Below, piece after piece: positions 44,697 to 53,897 of a stretch of 64,000 bases of DNA. Made by a program: the position numbers and the translations under genes. Under the pieces are notes generated by a model that worked only from the letters and a program-made list of their open reading frames with translations, searched no databases and was not told the DNA's origin. The stretch's first letter is position 1. Every line of letters begins with the position of its first letter. Source of the DNA: Clostridium cadaveris (GTDB lineage Bacteria; Bacillota; Clostridia; Clostridiales; Clostridiaceae); contig NZ_CP076620.1 of the NCBI RefSeq assembly GCF_020911725.1, positions 2,555,001-2,619,000 on the forward strand, given 5' to 3'.

Positions 44697-44742
44697 AAAA
44701 AAGCTGTGATTGTTATGTAAAAATATCAATCACAGCTTTTTT
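44697..44742. terminator. bidirectional terminator
   Basis: AAAAAAGCTGTGATTG/CAATCACAGCTTTTTT stem between convergent genes. Confidence 0.88.
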
Positions 44743-44754
44743 AAAGAATTCATT

Positions 44755-45966
44755 TTATACAGCTTCAGTTATATCATCATATTCTGTTTCTTCAGTTTTA
44801 GAATTTGATTTCCTATTTATAATATACTCTATAATTATTGCAATAGCCCCATCCCCAGTTATATTTGTTGCCGTTCCAAAACTATCTTGAGCAGCATGCA
44901 ATGCTATCATTATAGGTTTCTCAATTCCACCAAATCCAAACATTGATTCTAATAGACCAAGAGCTGACATTACCCCGCCGCCAGGTACTCCTGGTGCAGC
45001 AATCATAGTTATTCCTAACATAAATATAAATGGCATCATCATTGAAAATGTAGGTATATTACCGTTCATATACATGACAGCCATAGATGTCAGTACTAAT
45101 GTTATCGTATCTCCTGATAGGTGTATTGTTGCACATAATGGTATAACAAAATCTGCCACCTTATCTTGAACATCATTATCTTTTGTGCATGCTAATGTTA
45201 CAGGTATTGTAGCTGCCGATGATTGTGTTCCTACTGCTGTTAGATATGCAGGCATCATATTTTTTATAAGTGCTATTGGATTCTTTTTCTTTATTATTCC
45301 TGCAATACTATACTGAATTAAAAGATAAATTATTTGTAATGAAAATAATATTAAATACACAATCCCAAATGACTTTAATGTATTAAAGATCTCTCCGCTA
45401 AAACTTAGTTTTGCAAATACACATCCTATATAAATTGGCACTAATGGTATTAATACCTTTGTAACTACCATTAAAACTACTGAACTAAAATCCTCCATAG
45501 ATTTTAAAAGAGTGCTATTTTTAATTTTTGATAATCCAATACCAAGAAGAAATGCAAGTACTAACGCTGACATAACTCCTATAATAGGAGGCATATCTAC
45601 TGAAAAATATGGTTCTATAGCCTGTCCACCATTGCTTAATAAAATGTTTTCTTTTATCAACTTAGGCAACAATGTTTGTCCAGATGCCCATGCTAAAAAG
45701 CCTGCTATTATTGTAGATATGTAGGCTATTATTGTTGTAATCAATAATCCCTTCCCTGATTTTCCACCTAATGAAGCTATTCCTGGAACTATAAATCCTA
45801 TAATTATAAGAGGAATGATAAAAGATAAAAAATTACCGAAAAGTCCGCTTAAGGTAGCTAATATTCTTATAGGAAATACTATATCTAAGTTTTTACATAT
45901 TATTCCTAGAAATACACCTATTATCAGGCAAATAAATATCCGAGCTATTAATGATACTTTCTTCAT
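44755..45966 (-). CDS. dicarboxylate/amino acid:cation symporter (DAACS family)
   Basis: This protein of about 403 residues has eight or so helices and re-entrant loops. The first helix ARIFICLIIGVFLGIICKNLD, LITTIIAYISTIIAGFLAW and the serine-rich loop AVGTQSSAATIPVTLACT (hairpin 1) with the substrate-site AAPGVPGGGVMSALGLLESMFGFG are hallmarks of the GltP/SstT/DctA group. It imports glutamate, serine/threonine or C4-dicarboxylates with Na+ or H+. The long frame starts at 46068; ATG 45966 has TGAGGAA nearby and begins the family N-terminus, so I choose it. It is a single gene. Confidence 0.88.
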   Translation of the reverse strand: MKKVSLIARIFICLIIGVFLGIICKNLDIVFPIRILATLSGLFGNFLSFIIPLIIIGFIVPGIASLGGKSGKGLLITTIIAYISTIIAGFLAWASGQTLLPKLIKENILLSNGGQAIEPYFSVDMPPIIGVMSALVLAFLLGIGLSKIKNSTLLKSMEDFSSVVLMVVTKVLIPLVPIYIGCVFAKLSFSGEIFNTLKSFGIVYLILFSLQIIYLLIQYSIAGIIKKKNPIALIKNMMPAYLTAVGTQSSAATIPVTLACTKDNDVQDKVADFVIPLCATIHLSGDTITLVLTSMAVMYMNGNIPTFSMMMPFIFMLGITMIAAPGVPGGGVMSALGLLESMFGFGGIEKPIMIALHAAQDSFGTATNITGDGAIAIIIEYIINRKSNSKTEETEYDDITEAV

Positions 45967-46086
45967 AAAAAAATTCCTCATTTCGTGTATTTTTATAGAG
46001 TACATTTGTATTTGTAATAAATACACTATACTGTCTTTTATGAAATTTGTCAAATTTTTATTTTTCATTTATTCTAAGATATAAAA

Positions 46087-46125
46087 ATGAGAGGATACAT
46101 CTGTATTTCAAATGTATCCTCTCAT
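46087..46125 (-). terminator. intrinsic terminator of the fru operon
   Basis: ATGAGAGGATACAT/ATGTATCCTCTCAT stem, followed in the minus direction by TTTTTAT. Confidence 0.8.
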
Positions 46126-46153
46126 AAATCAAATATATTCAATTAGTATATTT

Positions 46154-48025
46154 TTATTTTCTAGTTTTTCCTTTTAGAACTGCTAGTGTGATCATTCCTA
46201 TAACTGATCCTGCTGCTAAAGCTATTATATATCCCAAAGGATTGCTTATAACAGGAATTACAAATAATCCACCATGAGGTGCTCTTAATGCACATCCAAA
46301 GAACATTGACATAGCTCCAGCTACTGCTGAACCAAGTACACATGCTGGTATAACTCTAAGTGGATCTGCTGCCGCAAATGGTATAGCTCCCTCTGTTATA
46401 AAAGATAATCCCATTATATAATTAGTTATTCCTGATTTTCTTTCATTTTCTGTAAATTTACTCTTAAAGAATGTTGTACATAATGCAATTGCTAAAGGAG
46501 GTACCATACCGCCTATCATAACAGCTGCCATAAATTCATATTGTCCGCTAGCTAGTGATGCTGTTCCAAATACATAAGCTGCTTTATTTATTGGGCCTCC
46601 CATGTCTACTGCCATCATTCCTCCTAAGACTGCTCCAAGCAGTATTTTACTGCTTTCTCCCATTCCATTTAGGAAGTTTGTAATTCCAGTATTAGCTGCT
46701 GCAACTGGTGGGTTAACAATAAATACTATTATGGCACCTATAGCAAGAATTCCAAGGAAAGGATAAAGTAAAACAGGCTTTAATCCTTCCAAGCTGTCTG
46801 GTAAATATCCAAAAATCTTCTTTAATCCTAAAACTAAATATCCAGCTATAAAACCAGCAAGTAAAGCTCCTAAAAATCCTGAACCTCCAAAATTGGCTAA
46901 AGCTCCGCCAACAAATCCGACTGCAAGTGCAGGCCTATCGGCAATACTCATAGCGATATATCCAGCAAGTACTGGCAACATGAATCCAAATGCTTGGTCT
47001 CCAACAGTCTTTAAAAATGCTGCAAATGGAGTATTACTTCCAAATTTGCTTGGATCTATGCTGTAATCATCAAATAAAAATGCTAGAGCTATAAGTATTC
47101 CTCCACCTATAACGAATGGAAGCATATGAGAAACTCCATTCATAAGATATTTATATATTTGTCTTCCTATACTTTCATTTTCTTCTGACTCTTCAGCATG
47201 ATGTGATCCATCTGCATGATGATAAACTGGTGCATCACCATTGACTGATCTTTCAATAAGCTCTTCTGCCTTATGGATTCCATTAGCAACTCTTGTTTGT
47301 ATTACCTTTTTACCATCAAATCTTGCCATCTCTACATTTTTATCGGCTGCTACTATTATACATTGCGCATTTTCAATTTCTTCTTTAGTAAGCACATTCT
47401 TTGCTCCACCAGAGCCATTAGTCTCAACTTTTATTGTTACACCCATCTCTTTTGCCTTATTCTCAAGACTTTCAGCTGCCATAAACGTATGAGCTATTCC
47501 TGTAGGGCAGGCTGTTACAGCTAATACTTGATAACCTTCTTTAGACTTAACTTCCTCTTTATTTAATTTTTCATTTTCTTTTTCATCTATTAGTCTTAAA
47601 AATTCCTCTGTTGAAGAAGCATTAACTAACATATTTTTAAAATCAACGTCCATAAGCATTGTTGATAATCTTGCTAAAACATCAAGGTGAGTATTATCTG
47701 CTCCATCTGTTGCAGCAATCATAAAGAAAAGATTTGCTGGTTCTCCATCCAATGAATCGTAATCTATTCCATCTTTTAAAATCATGGCACTTAGACCTGA
47801 TTTTTTAACTGCTGAAGTTTTGGCATGAGGTATTGCAATTCCATCCCCAATTCCTGTAGTACTTAATTCTTCTCTCTGAAGTACTGCCTTCTTATATTCT
47901 TCTTTATTATTAAGATTGCCTGAATTATCCATAAGATCCACTAATTTATTTATAGCTTCATCTTTTCTTTTAATTTCAGGATTTATGGCTATTGAATTAG
48001 CATTTAATAAGTCTCTTATCTTCAT
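46154..48025 (-). CDS. fruA: PTS fructose-specific transporter EIIABC
   Basis: Three fused PTS domains are visible in order. EIIA (1-150) has the phospho-His context GIAIPHAKTSAV. EIIB (about 168-265) begins LAVTACPTGIAHTFMAAESL with the phospho-Cys. EIIC (about 290-620) has the fructose-type core (LMNGVSHMLPFVIGGGILIALAF, MGGPINKAAY, RAPHGGLFVI). The IIB-IIC linker is His-rich (YHHADGSHHAEE). It imports fructose as fructose-1-phosphate for FruK. AAGGAG precedes ATG 48025, 17 bp after fruK. It is the third gene of fruR-fruK-fruA. Confidence 0.95.
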   Translation of the reverse strand: MKIRDLLNANSIAINPEIKRKDEAINKLVDLMDNSGNLNNKEEYKKAVLQREELSTTGIGDGIAIPHAKTSAVKKSGLSAMILKDGIDYDSLDGEPANLFFMIAATDGADNTHLDVLARLSTMLMDVDFKNMLVNASSTEEFLRLIDEKENEKLNKEEVKSKEGYQVLAVTACPTGIAHTFMAAESLENKAKEMGVTIKVETNGSGGAKNVLTKEEIENAQCIIVAADKNVEMARFDGKKVIQTRVANGIHKAEELIERSVNGDAPVYHHADGSHHAEESEENESIGRQIYKYLMNGVSHMLPFVIGGGILIALAFLFDDYSIDPSKFGSNTPFAAFLKTVGDQAFGFMLPVLAGYIAMSIADRPALAVGFVGGALANFGGSGFLGALLAGFIAGYLVLGLKKIFGYLPDSLEGLKPVLLYPFLGILAIGAIIVFIVNPPVAAANTGITNFLNGMGESSKILLGAVLGGMMAVDMGGPINKAAYVFGTASLASGQYEFMAAVMIGGMVPPLAIALCTTFFKSKFTENERKSGITNYIMGLSFITEGAIPFAAADPLRVIPACVLGSAVAGAMSMFFGCALRAPHGGLFVIPVISNPLGYIIALAAGSVIGMITLAVLKGKTRK

Positions 48026-48042
48026 ATTTTGCTGCTCCTTTA

Positions 48043-48948
48043 TTATATTATTTCATTTAATAGTTCATTTACTTTTTCTTTTGTTGCTAACCCCTTTGAA
48101 AATGCACTAGCACTTCCTGTTGCAATTCCCGCTTTAAAAGCTTTTTCAAAATCATTATTTTCCAAATATCCAGCTAGAAATCCTCCAACCATTGAGTCTC
48201 CTGCCCCAACTGAATTTACTAGTTTACCTTTTGGAACATCGCTCTTTAACACCGTACCATCTTCAGTTACCATTATAGCTCCATCTCCAGCCATAGAAAT
48301 GAGAACATTTCTTGCTCCCATATCTTGCAGCTTTTTAGCGTAATCTATAATTTCATCATGAGATTTAAGTTCTATACCAAATAATTCTCCAAGTTCGTGA
48401 TGATTTGGCTTTATTAAAAACGGCTTATACTTTAAAACATTTAAAAGAAGCTTGCCTGTTGCATCTACTATTGTTTTAACGTTCTTTTCCTCTACCATTG
48501 CCATTATTCTCTCATAAATATCCTTTGGTATCGTAGATGGAATACTTCCTGCTAGAACTAAGATATCGCCTTCTTTAAGTGTTTTAATCTTTTGAAACAT
48601 ATTTTCTAAATCTTCATCACTTATTCTAGGACCCTGCCCGTTTATCTCAGATTCTTTATTTGATTTCAGTTTAACATTAATCCTAGATATACCCTCTGTT
48701 AACTTTATAAAATCTGTATCACAGCCTAGTTCTCTTACTCTTCTCTCTATTTCATCACCAGTAAATCCAGCAATAAATCCAAGAGTTTTATTTTTAACTC
48801 CTAAATTATTTAAAACTATAGAAACATTTATACCCTTACCTCCAGCATAAATTTCCTCATAGCAGCTTCTATTAACAGCTCCATCTTTAAAGTCTTTAAC
48901 CTCTACAATGTAATCTAAAGCTGGATTAAATGTTATTGTGTAAATCAT
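48043..48948 (-). CDS. fruK: 1-phosphofructokinase
   Basis: This 301-residue PfkB-family sugar kinase shows YTITFNPALDYIVEV, the substrate-binding YAGGKGINVSIVLNNLG, a central KPNHHELGELFG, and the catalytic anion hole NSVGAGDSMVGGFLAGYL. The N-terminus is of the FruK/LacC type. It turns fructose-1-phosphate into fructose-1,6-bisphosphate. Its ATG overlaps the fruR stop (ATGA), so translation is coupled. Tagatose-6-phosphate kinase is the alternative but the PTS neighbour argues for fructose. Confidence 0.94.
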   Translation of the reverse strand: MIYTITFNPALDYIVEVKDFKDGAVNRSCYEEIYAGGKGINVSIVLNNLGVKNKTLGFIAGFTGDEIERRVRELGCDTDFIKLTEGISRINVKLKSNKESEINGQGPRISDEDLENMFQKIKTLKEGDILVLAGSIPSTIPKDIYERIMAMVEEKNVKTIVDATGKLLLNVLKYKPFLIKPNHHELGELFGIELKSHDEIIDYAKKLQDMGARNVLISMAGDGAIMVTEDGTVLKSDVPKGKLVNSVGAGDSMVGGFLAGYLENNDFEKAFKAGIATGSASAFSKGLATKEKVNELLNEII

Positions 48949-49706
48949 CTTATTACCACCTCTAATATTTTTGTATCTGCTTTTACTAGTTCTTTATATT
49001 TATTATCTACATTTGATGTGATTATTGCTGCATCTTTTATATCTGCAAAAGTTACACAACTAACTTCATTAAATTTTGAATCATCAGCTAATATGTAAGC
49101 CTCTCTTGCTTTCTTTAATGCTGTTTCCTTTACAAGAGCTTCCTTTATTTCTGGAGTAGTGAATCCATTTTCTAAGCACACTCCATTAGTACCAAAGAAT
49201 CCTTTGGTAAAATTATATTTTTTAAGACAGTTCACAGCTTCAATTCCTATAATAGCTTGTGTTAATATTTTTACTTCTCCTGCCAAAATATATACGGTAA
49301 AGCCTCTTGAAACTAATCTGCTTGCATGGTTTATTCCATTAGTAACATATACTGCATTTTTCTCTTCAATAAAATCCACCATAAGTTCCGTGGTTGTTCC
49401 TGCATCAATATAAACAAAATCATTAGCTTTTATTAGACTTGCTGCCTTTCTTGCTATTGATATTTTTTCCTCAGTATGAAGATTTTTTCTAACCTCTATT
49501 TCATCATCTTTCGTATGGATATTTTTTTTAATAGAAGTTGCTCCACCATGAACTTTATTAAGCTTTCCTTGATTATGAAGAAAGTTAAGATCTCTTCTTA
49601 TAGTTGATTCTGACGTGTCCAGCATTTCCACTAAAGTGCTCACATGAACCACTGAGTGTTTTTTCAATTCATTCAAAATCAATTCATGTCTTTCTTCTGT
49701 TAACAT
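48945..49706 (-). CDS. fruR: DeoR family regulator of the fructose operon
   Basis: The DeoR helix-turn-helix (RHELILNELKKHSVVHVSTLVEMLDTSESTIRRDLNFLHNQGKLNKVHGGA) is followed by the DeoRC effector domain (VYIDAGTTTELMVDFI, VYVTNGINHASRL, GFFGTNGV). It is the first gene of the fruR-fruK-fruA unit and should release the operon when fructose-1-phosphate accumulates. ATG 49706 has GAGGAAG upstream. Short TCATT repeats at 49777-49791 may form its operator. Confidence 0.9.
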   Translation of the reverse strand: MLTEERHELILNELKKHSVVHVSTLVEMLDTSESTIRRDLNFLHNQGKLNKVHGGATSIKKNIHTKDDEIEVRKNLHTEEKISIARKAASLIKANDFVYIDAGTTTELMVDFIEEKNAVYVTNGINHASRLVSRGFTVYILAGEVKILTQAIIGIEAVNCLKKYNFTKGFFGTNGVCLENGFTTPEIKEALVKETALKKAREAYILADDSKFNEVSCVTFADIKDAAIITSNVDNKYKELVKADTKILEVVIR

Positions 49707-49794
49707 TTACACCACTTCCTCAATTTCATAATACTCCATTTTAAATCCAAAATCAAGCATAATAATTCAAAAACAATCATTTTCATTCATTCTT

Positions 49795-49843
49795 ATAAAA
49801 TAAAAATCCATGGTCTTAAAATAACCATGGATTTTTATTTTAT
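49795..49843 (-). terminator. large terminator hairpin overlapping the permease stop codon
   Basis: Two perfect 20-bp arms (49795-49814 and 49824-49843, centre CCATGGT/ACCATGG) form a hairpin. The stop codon of the preceding gene lies within the arm. The flanks are A/T runs on both strands. Confidence 0.75.
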
Positions 49844-50643
49844 TCTAAATTAAGTTTTCTAGTTAATATATAATGACTTATAATAAAATATGCCACTGAA
49901 TATATAGTTACTGATACTATTGCGAAAAGGAATATAAAGTGGAAATGTGTAGTTGTAATACCCTCTATTCTTAGGTTTTCACAACTATTTATTATTGGAT
50001 TAAAAGCAAAGGTTGTTATTATTTCTGATACTGTAGTTAAACCTATAAATGCTCCAAATGAAGCTAATATCTTCGCTTTAGCAAATAAATTTCCTATAGA
50101 TAATGAAGCGTATATTATTAGTATTGAAGAAACTAGTCCAGATATCATCATTAATATTATTTCTATACTAAAGAATATAACATTGCTTCCTGAATATCTG
50201 TAAGCTTCTTTAAAAAATTCAGATATAAAATCCCAAGATACAGAGAACATATCTTTTTGATAAGCTAAAATCAATATAGAAAGCATAGCCATAATTACGC
50301 TTAATATCATCCATATTGAAGCTGTTAAAAGCTTACTCATTATATTCTGCCATGGCTTAACTGGCAATGTATTCATAAGATATCCTTCATCTCCTAAAAG
50401 ATTTGTTCGATATCTTTGAATTATTACAAATAGTGTAACTATAAATATAGATACCATTATAACAACATATATTATCATAGTGGTAACTTTAATAAAAGTT
50501 CCAAAAGTACTACTTGAATCTATAGCTGACATATCTCCCATAAACAATTTATTTATAATCGCAAAAATCATAAGTGCTACATATAATGGGACTAATAATC
50601 TTCCTGTAGCTTTAAATTCATATTTCATCAATTTTCCTAACAT
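49840..50643 (-). CDS. ABC transporter permease subunit
   Basis: This 267-residue protein has six hydrophobic helices and no periplasmic domain. It begins MLGKLMKYEFKATGRLLVPLYVALM, the layout of ABC-2-type permeases paired with YtrB-like ATPases. It overlaps the ATPase gene by 7 nt and lies in an operon with a GntR regulator, so it probably exports a drug, antimicrobial peptide or cell-envelope compound. The substrate cannot be told from sequence. Confidence 0.8.
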   Translation of the reverse strand: MLGKLMKYEFKATGRLLVPLYVALMIFAIINKLFMGDMSAIDSSSTFGTFIKVTTMIIYVVIMVSIFIVTLFVIIQRYRTNLLGDEGYLMNTLPVKPWQNIMSKLLTASIWMILSVIMAMLSILILAYQKDMFSVSWDFISEFFKEAYRYSGSNVIFFSIEIILMMISGLVSSILIIYASLSIGNLFAKAKILASFGAFIGLTTVSEIITTFAFNPIINSCENLRIEGITTTHFHFIFLFAIVSVTIYSVAYFIISHYILTRKLNLE

Positions 50644-51338
50644 CTAAATACCTCCCTAAACAGTTCATCAACACTCTTGCCTTCTTCCTCTCTTATATCA
50701 TCAACGCTCTTAGTAAGGTAAATCTCTCCATATGATATAAATATAACATCATCTAGAACCTTTTCTATATCTGATATAAGGTGAGTTGAAATCACTATAG
50801 TAGAGTTTTCATTGTAGTTAGTTATAATAGTGTTTAATATATAATCTCTCGCTGCTGGGTCAACACCTGCTATTGGCTCGTCTAAAAAATACAAATCCGC
50901 TTCTCTGCTCATAACTAATATCAATTGAACTTTTTCCTTTGTACCTTTTGACATAGTCTTTAATTTATCATTTGCATTAATCTTTAATTTTCCAAGCATA
51001 TCATAAGCTTTTTCTGAGTTAAAATCTTCATAAAAGTCTGAGAAAAATTTTATTATATCGGAAACTCTCATCCAGTTATTTAAGTAGGTTCTCTCTGGAA
51101 GATATGAAACTATCTTTTTAGTTTCAACTCCTGGCTTCATACCCTTTATAAGTATTTCTCCATTAGTTGGTGTTAAAAGTCCGTTGGCAAGTTTTATTAA
51201 GGTACTTTTTCCACTTCCATTTGGTCCAAGAAGTCCGACTATTCTTCCTTTTTTTATAGTAAGATCTATCCCATCTAAAGCTTTTTTATTACCATAATCT
51301 TTTGTAAGACCTTTACATTCTAGTATTACGTCACTCAT
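50637..51338 (-). CDS. ABC transporter ATP-binding protein
   Basis: This 233-residue ATPase has Walker A GLLGPNGSGKSTLIK, Q-loop SYLPERTYLN, signature MSKGTKEKVQLILVMS (variant of LSGGQ), Walker B LYFLDEPIAGVD and the H-loop STHLIS. It energises the membrane partner encoded downstream. Its start codon shares its A with the GntR stop (TAATG), so translation is coupled. The short signature motif spelling is typical of the YtrB/BcrA-like exporters. Confidence 0.92.
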   Translation of the reverse strand: MSDVILECKGLTKDYGNKKALDGIDLTIKKGRIVGLLGPNGSGKSTLIKLANGLLTPTNGEILIKGMKPGVETKKIVSYLPERTYLNNWMRVSDIIKFFSDFYEDFNSEKAYDMLGKLKINANDKLKTMSKGTKEKVQLILVMSREADLYFLDEPIAGVDPAARDYILNTIITNYNENSTIVISTHLISDIEKVLDDVIFISYGEIYLTKSVDDIREEEGKSVDELFREVFRC

Positions 51339-51706
51339 TACTCCATCTCCTTCATTACCTGTTCTAATACCTTTAACGTTCTGTCTTTCTCAAAACCTAT
51401 CTTCTGCATCTTCTTTAAAAATTCCTTTATTTCATTCTTGGCTAGATTTTCCTGCATATCTTTTATCATATCAATATCCTCCGTTATAAATCTACCACTT
51501 GTTCTTACACTATAAACTAAATTAATTCTCTCAAGCTCTGTTAAAGCTTTCTGCATAGTATTTGGATTTACCGCTGCCTCAGCTGCCAAATCTCTAACTG
51601 ATGGAAGCTTTTCTCCTGACTTATATTCACCTGATACTATCTTAAGTGTTATCTGATCCATCAGTTGAGTATAAATTGGTCTGTCATTTTTTAATTCCCA
51701 TGACAT
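51338..51706 (-). CDS. GntR family transcriptional regulator (YtrA subfamily)
   Basis: This 122-residue protein has the GntR winged helix: PIYTQLMDQITLKIVSGEYKSGEKLPSVRDLAAEAAVNPNTMQKALTELERINLVYSVRTSGRFI. A short C-terminal helical dimer segment follows; the size and the ABC partners define the YtrA subfamily. It would repress the operon until an envelope-active compound is present. The nested dyad at 51726-51767 just upstream is its likely operator. ATG 51706 has GGAG about 7 nt upstream. Confidence 0.9.
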   Translation of the reverse strand: MSWELKNDRPIYTQLMDQITLKIVSGEYKSGEKLPSVRDLAAEAAVNPNTMQKALTELERINLVYSVRTSGRFITEDIDMIKDMQENLAKNEIKEFLKKMQKIGFEKDRTLKVLEQVMKEME

Positions 51707-51725
51707 AATCTCAACTCCTTAATTT

Positions 51726-51767
51726 GTATTATTGTAATGTTGTATTAATACCTTAATACAATAATAC
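51726..51767 (-). promoter_or_regulatory. nested inverted repeats, probable GntR/YtrA operator
   Basis: Outer arms GTATTATTGTA/TACAATAATAC and inner arms TTGTATTAA/TTAATACAA are both perfect and share one centre. They lie directly before the GntR gene. Confidence 0.65.
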
Positions 51768-51856
51768 TACCTTAATATTTTTATGTCAATATCATTTTCA
51801 TAAAATATAAAATAAAAACAGCAATGGATTTCTAATCATTCATTGCTGTTATATAT

Positions 51857-52894
51857 CTACTTTAAATTTTCCTTAGTAAACTTTTCATGAGGTATATCTA
51901 TATACTTGCCACTTCTAAGTCCATATATAGAAGTAATTGACCCTCTAGTTATTATATCATAAGCTGAATCTATTATGGCTTGTGCCTGTTTTACATAGTT
52001 ATTTATTACTGTTCCTTCCATGTTTCCTTCTTCTATCTCTTTTATCGCCTCTGGAATTCCGTCTATACCAACTACTAAAGGCCTTTTATTTTTTTCTATT
52101 TTTGCATCCTTTAAGGCTGCTATAGCTCCAAGAGCCATTGCATCATTATTGCAAAATACAACTTCTATATCAGTACCATATTCATTTATCCACTTTGCCA
52201 TTTTAGAATTTCCTTGTGAACTCTGCCAGTTTGCGGTTTCATCTGCAAGCTTTTGAAGTTCTATGCCACTTTCATTTACAGTTTTTATACAATACTCTGT
52301 TCTAAGAAGAGTATCTTGATGTTCTTGCTCACCTTCTAGCATAACATATTGAACTTTCCCATCCCCATTCTTGTCAACATAACTTTTATCTTTTTTATAT
52401 GCATCAACTATTATCTCTCCTTGAATCTCCCCTGACTGCTTAGCTAAACCGCCTACATAATAAGATTTATTCCAAAGATACATATCTTCTTCTACAGGCT
52501 CTCTATTAAAGAATATTAGAGGTATATCAGCTTTTCTGCATTTTTCAACAATTACAGCAGCTTCTGTTCTATCTACCATATTTACGCAAATAGCATCATA
52601 CCCCTGTTTTATAAATTTATCTACTTGATTACTTTGCTCAAGAGAACTTCCATTAGCATATAATACATTTACATTTATTTCGCAGTTCTCATCAAAACTT
52701 TTAGTCTTAGCGTATTCCTCTACACTTTTAGCTACATTTGATATAAACATATCATCTTGTTTATAGAAAGTAACTCCTATTTTCATATCTTTTGTTGGTT
52801 TTATACTCTGATTTTTAAATTCACATGAAGTAAAAACTCCTGTCATAGATATAATAGATATTCCTAAAAGAATTTTGTTATACCATCTTCCCAT
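51857..52894 (-). CDS. galactose/glucose-binding protein paralogue, lipoprotein
   Basis: The signal peptide ends in a lipobox-like SMTGVFTSCEF. The mature part is a family 1 periplasmic-binding protein closely resembling MglB: VNMVDRTEAAVIVEKCRKADIPLIFFNREP, the calcium loop VDKNGDGKVQYVMLEGEQEHQD and FCNNDAMALGAI. It is clearly paralogous to the protein at 61.4 kb. Sitting in the kinase/regulator operon rather than with a permease, it may feed ligand to the sensor or serve as a spare binding protein. Start: GTG 52900 is only 4 nt from AGGAGG; ATG 52894, at 10 nt, is preferred. Confidence 0.82.
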   Translation of the reverse strand: MGRWYNKILLGISIISMTGVFTSCEFKNQSIKPTKDMKIGVTFYKQDDMFISNVAKSVEEYAKTKSFDENCEINVNVLYANGSSLEQSNQVDKFIKQGYDAICVNMVDRTEAAVIVEKCRKADIPLIFFNREPVEEDMYLWNKSYYVGGLAKQSGEIQGEIIVDAYKKDKSYVDKNGDGKVQYVMLEGEQEHQDTLLRTEYCIKTVNESGIELQKLADETANWQSSQGNSKMAKWINEYGTDIEVVFCNNDAMALGAIAALKDAKIEKNKRPLVVGIDGIPEAIKEIEEGNMEGTVINNYVKQAQAIIDSAYDIITRGSITSIYGLRSGKYIDIPHEKFTKENLK

Positions 52895-52913
52895 CCACAC
52901 ATTTCCTCCTGGT

Positions 52914-53894
52914 TTATTTTACAAAAGAAAATAATAATCTTTGATTTTCCTTAGAGTACATGTTGTCGCTATTTATAACAGTAGACCTTATAATACTATC
53001 ATCAACTTTTCTGTCAGAAACTTTATCTACAGCATTTTTCACTCCCAAATATCCTATATTAAATTCATTTTCGGTTGCAATAGCTGTAATCTGCCTGTTT
53101 TCTAATAAGGAAATTATTTTACTATCACTTCCTGCTCCGTAAAGCTTTATACTACACTCTGCTTCACTACCTTCTGCATTTAATGAACGTTTGGCTTCAC
53201 CTATGTTTTGAAGAATGTAACTATCAAAAACTACTATAGAATCTACGCTGTTGTATTGAAGGAATCTCTTTGCTTGACTATAATATTTTTCAGTTTCTTC
53301 ATCACTCATATTCCAATATAAAAGAGTATTATTTGATTTATCCATTGTGTCAATAAATCCATCATATCTTTCTTTTATACTGCTGCAATCAAGTCCATTT
53401 TTCACTACCACTACCTTTTCATCTTTTACTTGGTGATTTAAAATTTCTCTAGCCAAATCTACTCCTAGTGCATAATTGTCACAGCTTACTTTATTTATTT
53501 TATTCTTGATATTTATATCAGAATCAATAAGGACTACAGGTTTATCCTTGTTGACTTTTTCAATAGTCTCACTTAATTCTTCGTAACTTGCCGGATCAAT
53601 TAATATTGCATCTGATTCATTTGAAATTTCCTTTTTTATATTTTCTATCTGCTCTTCTACATTATTTTCTTTAGATAATGATATGAATTTTATATTGGCA
53701 TTAACCTCTGATGCTGCTTGTTCAGCACCACTTTTCATTATTCTTCTGCTTTCATTCATTTTCCCTCGTGTTATTATTGAAATGTTATATACTTTATTTT
53801 CATTATCAGAAAAAATGCTATCTTTCAAAATAAGTACCATGAACATCAACCCTAGCAATAATATATATACTATGGCCTTCTTCTTTTTTTTCAT
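52914..53894 (-). CDS. membrane-anchored sugar-binding protein, probable sensor subunit
   Basis: The N-terminus is a basic stretch plus one helix (KKKKKAIVYILLLGLMFMVLIL) without a lipobox, so it should stay membrane-anchored. The rest is a family 1 (RbsB-like) binding protein: ISIITRGKMNESRRIMKSGAEQAA, AILIDPASYEELSETIEKVNKDKPVVLIDSD and NSVDSIVVFDSYILQNIGEAK. Such uncleaved binding proteins (for example XylFII in C. beijerinckii) contact a LytS/YesM-type kinase and report sugar. It starts 3 bp after the kinase stop, with GGAG inside the kinase tail. The sensor role is inferred from layout and context. Confidence 0.72.
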   Translation of the reverse strand: MKKKKKAIVYILLLGLMFMVLILKDSIFSDNENKVYNISIITRGKMNESRRIMKSGAEQAASEVNANIKFISLSKENNVEEQIENIKKEISNESDAILIDPASYEELSETIEKVNKDKPVVLIDSDINIKNKINKVSCDNYALGVDLAREILNHQVKDEKVVVVKNGLDCSSIKERYDGFIDTMDKSNNTLLYWNMSDEETEKYYSQAKRFLQYNSVDSIVVFDSYILQNIGEAKRSLNAEGSEAECSIKLYGAGSDSKIISLLENRQITAIATENEFNIGYLGVKNAVDKVSDRKVDDSIIRSTVINSDNMYSKENQRLLFSFVK

Positions 53895-53897
53895 AAA

